A stretch of DNA of 64,000 nt, taken from the NCBI RefSeq assembly GCF_029167625.1, contig NZ_CP119145.1:5394001-5458000 (forward strand). The letters are read 5' to 3'. The stretch's first letter is position 1. Every line of letters begins with the position of its first letter. The notes under the pieces are model-generated. The model was not told the origin of the DNA. It saw only the letters and a program-made list of their open reading frames with translations, and made no database searches. Positions 63,236 through 64,000 of this stretch are shown one piece after another. This stretch comes from Streptomyces sp. AM 4-1-1 (GTDB lineage: Bacteria > Actinomycetota > Actinomycetes > Streptomycetales > Streptomycetaceae). Position numbers and translations under genes: made by a program.

Positions 63236-63838
63236 CTACCGGTGCCCGCGCTCCGAGACGGTGGGCTTCCGGATCGAGCCGGGTGGAGCGGAACGGGACG
63301 GGACGATCGCGGACCACACGCCGAACCACTGCTCGGCCCCGTACTCCTCGAACCGCTCCACCTCGGTGAACCCCAGCTCCGCCGCGAGGCGCATCGAGCG
63401 GACGTTGGCGGTCTGTGTGCAGAGCACCACCGGCTCGCCGGGAAGCGCGTCGGCGAACCGGTCGAGTGCCGCCGCGCACGCCTCGGCGGCGTATCCGCGT
63501 CCCCATGCCTCCGGCAGGAACATGCAGCCGAGCTCGGCCTCCCCGGCATCCGGACGGACGTGACCCGGACGTTCCGCCTCGCGCCGATCGAACGTGATCA
63601 TGCCGATCATCGTTCCGTCGAGATCGACCACGAAGAGGCCGGGGCGCCGCCCGGGCACCTCGGGCACCACGCGTTCGAGCTCAGTACGCGGTCGGGGGCC
63701 ACCGATGTAGGTGCCCACCTCCGGTGAGGCGAACAGCTCGATGAACGCCGTACGGTCCCGGGCCCTGGGCTCGCGGAGCACGAGCCGCTCGGTCCTGATC
63801 GGGTCAGCCGGCCGGGCGACGGGTCCGAGCTCAGCCAT
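63236..63838 (-). CDS. GNAT-family N-acetyltransferase
   Basis: Acetyl-CoA-dependent acetyltransferase of 200 residues, RimJ/RimL-like (Acetyltransf_3): N-terminal IRTERLVLREPRARD (about 14-28), then the acetyl-CoA-binding segment ELGCMFLPEAWGRGYAAEAC (about 101-120), then LAAELGFTEVERFEEYG (about 151-167). It could acetylate a protein N-terminus or a small amine. Start: ATG at 63838; a TTG three codons upstream is less likely. It is convergent with the aldolase gene and probably unrelated to it. Confidence 0.85.
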   Translation of the reverse strand: MAELGPVARPADPIRTERLVLREPRARDRTAFIELFASPEVGTYIGGPRPRTELERVVPEVPGRRPGLFVVDLDGTMIGMITFDRREAERPGHVRPDAGEAELGCMFLPEAWGRGYAAEACAAALDRFADALPGEPVVLCTQTANVRSMRLAAELGFTEVERFEEYGAEQWFGVWSAIVPSRSAPPGSIRKPTVSERGHR

Positions 63839-64000
63839 GGCGGGCAACCTGTCGCACGCCCGCCGGACAGCAGCCTCGGACGACCGACAGCGGCAGCAGC
63901 CTCCGACCGGTCGGCCCGGTCCGGCGGTGCGCCCAGGACGAGTGGTGGAGCACTCGACCCGGTCCCCCGACGTCGTCCACCCGCTGCCCCCGGACCCGGA

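Overview
The window is about 64 kb of very GC-rich DNA (third codon positions are almost all G or C). Start codons are often GTG, ribosome binding sites resemble GGAGG, and genes are packed in ATGA-overlapping runs. Together with families such as DUF6230/DUF6114, IcmA and the GlgE-TreS-maltokinase-GlgB set, this points to a Streptomyces chromosome. From memory, the order of roughly 2-49 kb (icmA, thioredoxin, pyk-ackA-pta, pfk, glgB-mak-treS-glgE/glgP, M4 protease, ABC exporter pair, L,D-transpeptidase, enoyl-CoA hydratase) matches the conserved core around SCO5415-SCO5460 of S. coelicolor. I could not check this. I saw no tRNA, rRNA, CRISPR or intact insertion sequence.

Layout. 0-9.6 kb: a truncated MFS exporter, a MarR regulator, a DUF3817 membrane protein, isobutyryl-CoA mutase large subunit (icmA) behind a perfect 24-bp palindrome, a TetR regulator, a thioredoxin-TPR chaperone-like protein, and a three-gene envelope set (DUF6230, DUF6114, Pro/Ser-rich secreted protein). 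9.6-16 kb: pyruvate kinase, acetate kinase and phosphotransacetylase on the minus strand and 6-phosphofructokinase on the plus strand (glycolysis and acetate overflow). 16-22 kb: an XRE regulator, a DcuS/DcuR-type two-component system divergent from a DctA-type dicarboxylate carrier, and an unrecognised lower-GC gene. 22-33.5 kb: the trehalose/maltose-1-phosphate/alpha-glucan route (TreS makes maltose, maltokinase makes maltose-1-phosphate, GlgE polymerises it, GlgB branches it), with a divergent glycogen phosphorylase for breakdown. 33.6-38.2 kb: a secreted M4 metalloprotease, a methyltransferase and a DUF4839 membrane protein with a hexanucleotide microsatellite. 38.6-46.5 kb: a heterodimeric ABC exporter with one degenerate ATP site, then an ABC-2 efflux pair followed by a NarL-type two-component system. 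46.8-49.8 kb: a lipoprotein L,D-transpeptidase, an enoyl-CoA hydratase and an RsbW-like ATPase.

50.4-53.6 kb is an exported-protein group: a NodB-like lipoprotein without the catalytic Asp pair, a YVTN beta-propeller lipoprotein, and a CopD-type membrane protein whose reading frame is broken at two or three places.

53.8-63.1 kb looks like an accessory catabolic island and is the best candidate for something undescribed. A PuuE-like deacetylase/amidohydrolase is divergent from an FCD-domain regulator. After the regulator comes one tightly coupled plus-strand operon: a cytosolic BNR/sialidase-like beta-propeller enzyme, a complete dedicated ECF transporter (S, T and two ATPases), an extended SDR, a KdgK-type PfkB kinase and a KDPG-type aldolase. 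ECF importers normally carry vitamins or metals. Here the linkage implies import of a sugar acid or glycuronide that ends as KDPG, then pyruvate and glyceraldehyde-3-phosphate. Two copies of a GTCAGT-TTGAC motif, one ahead of the regulator and one ahead of the operon, are candidate operators. The window closes with a GNAT acetyltransferase.
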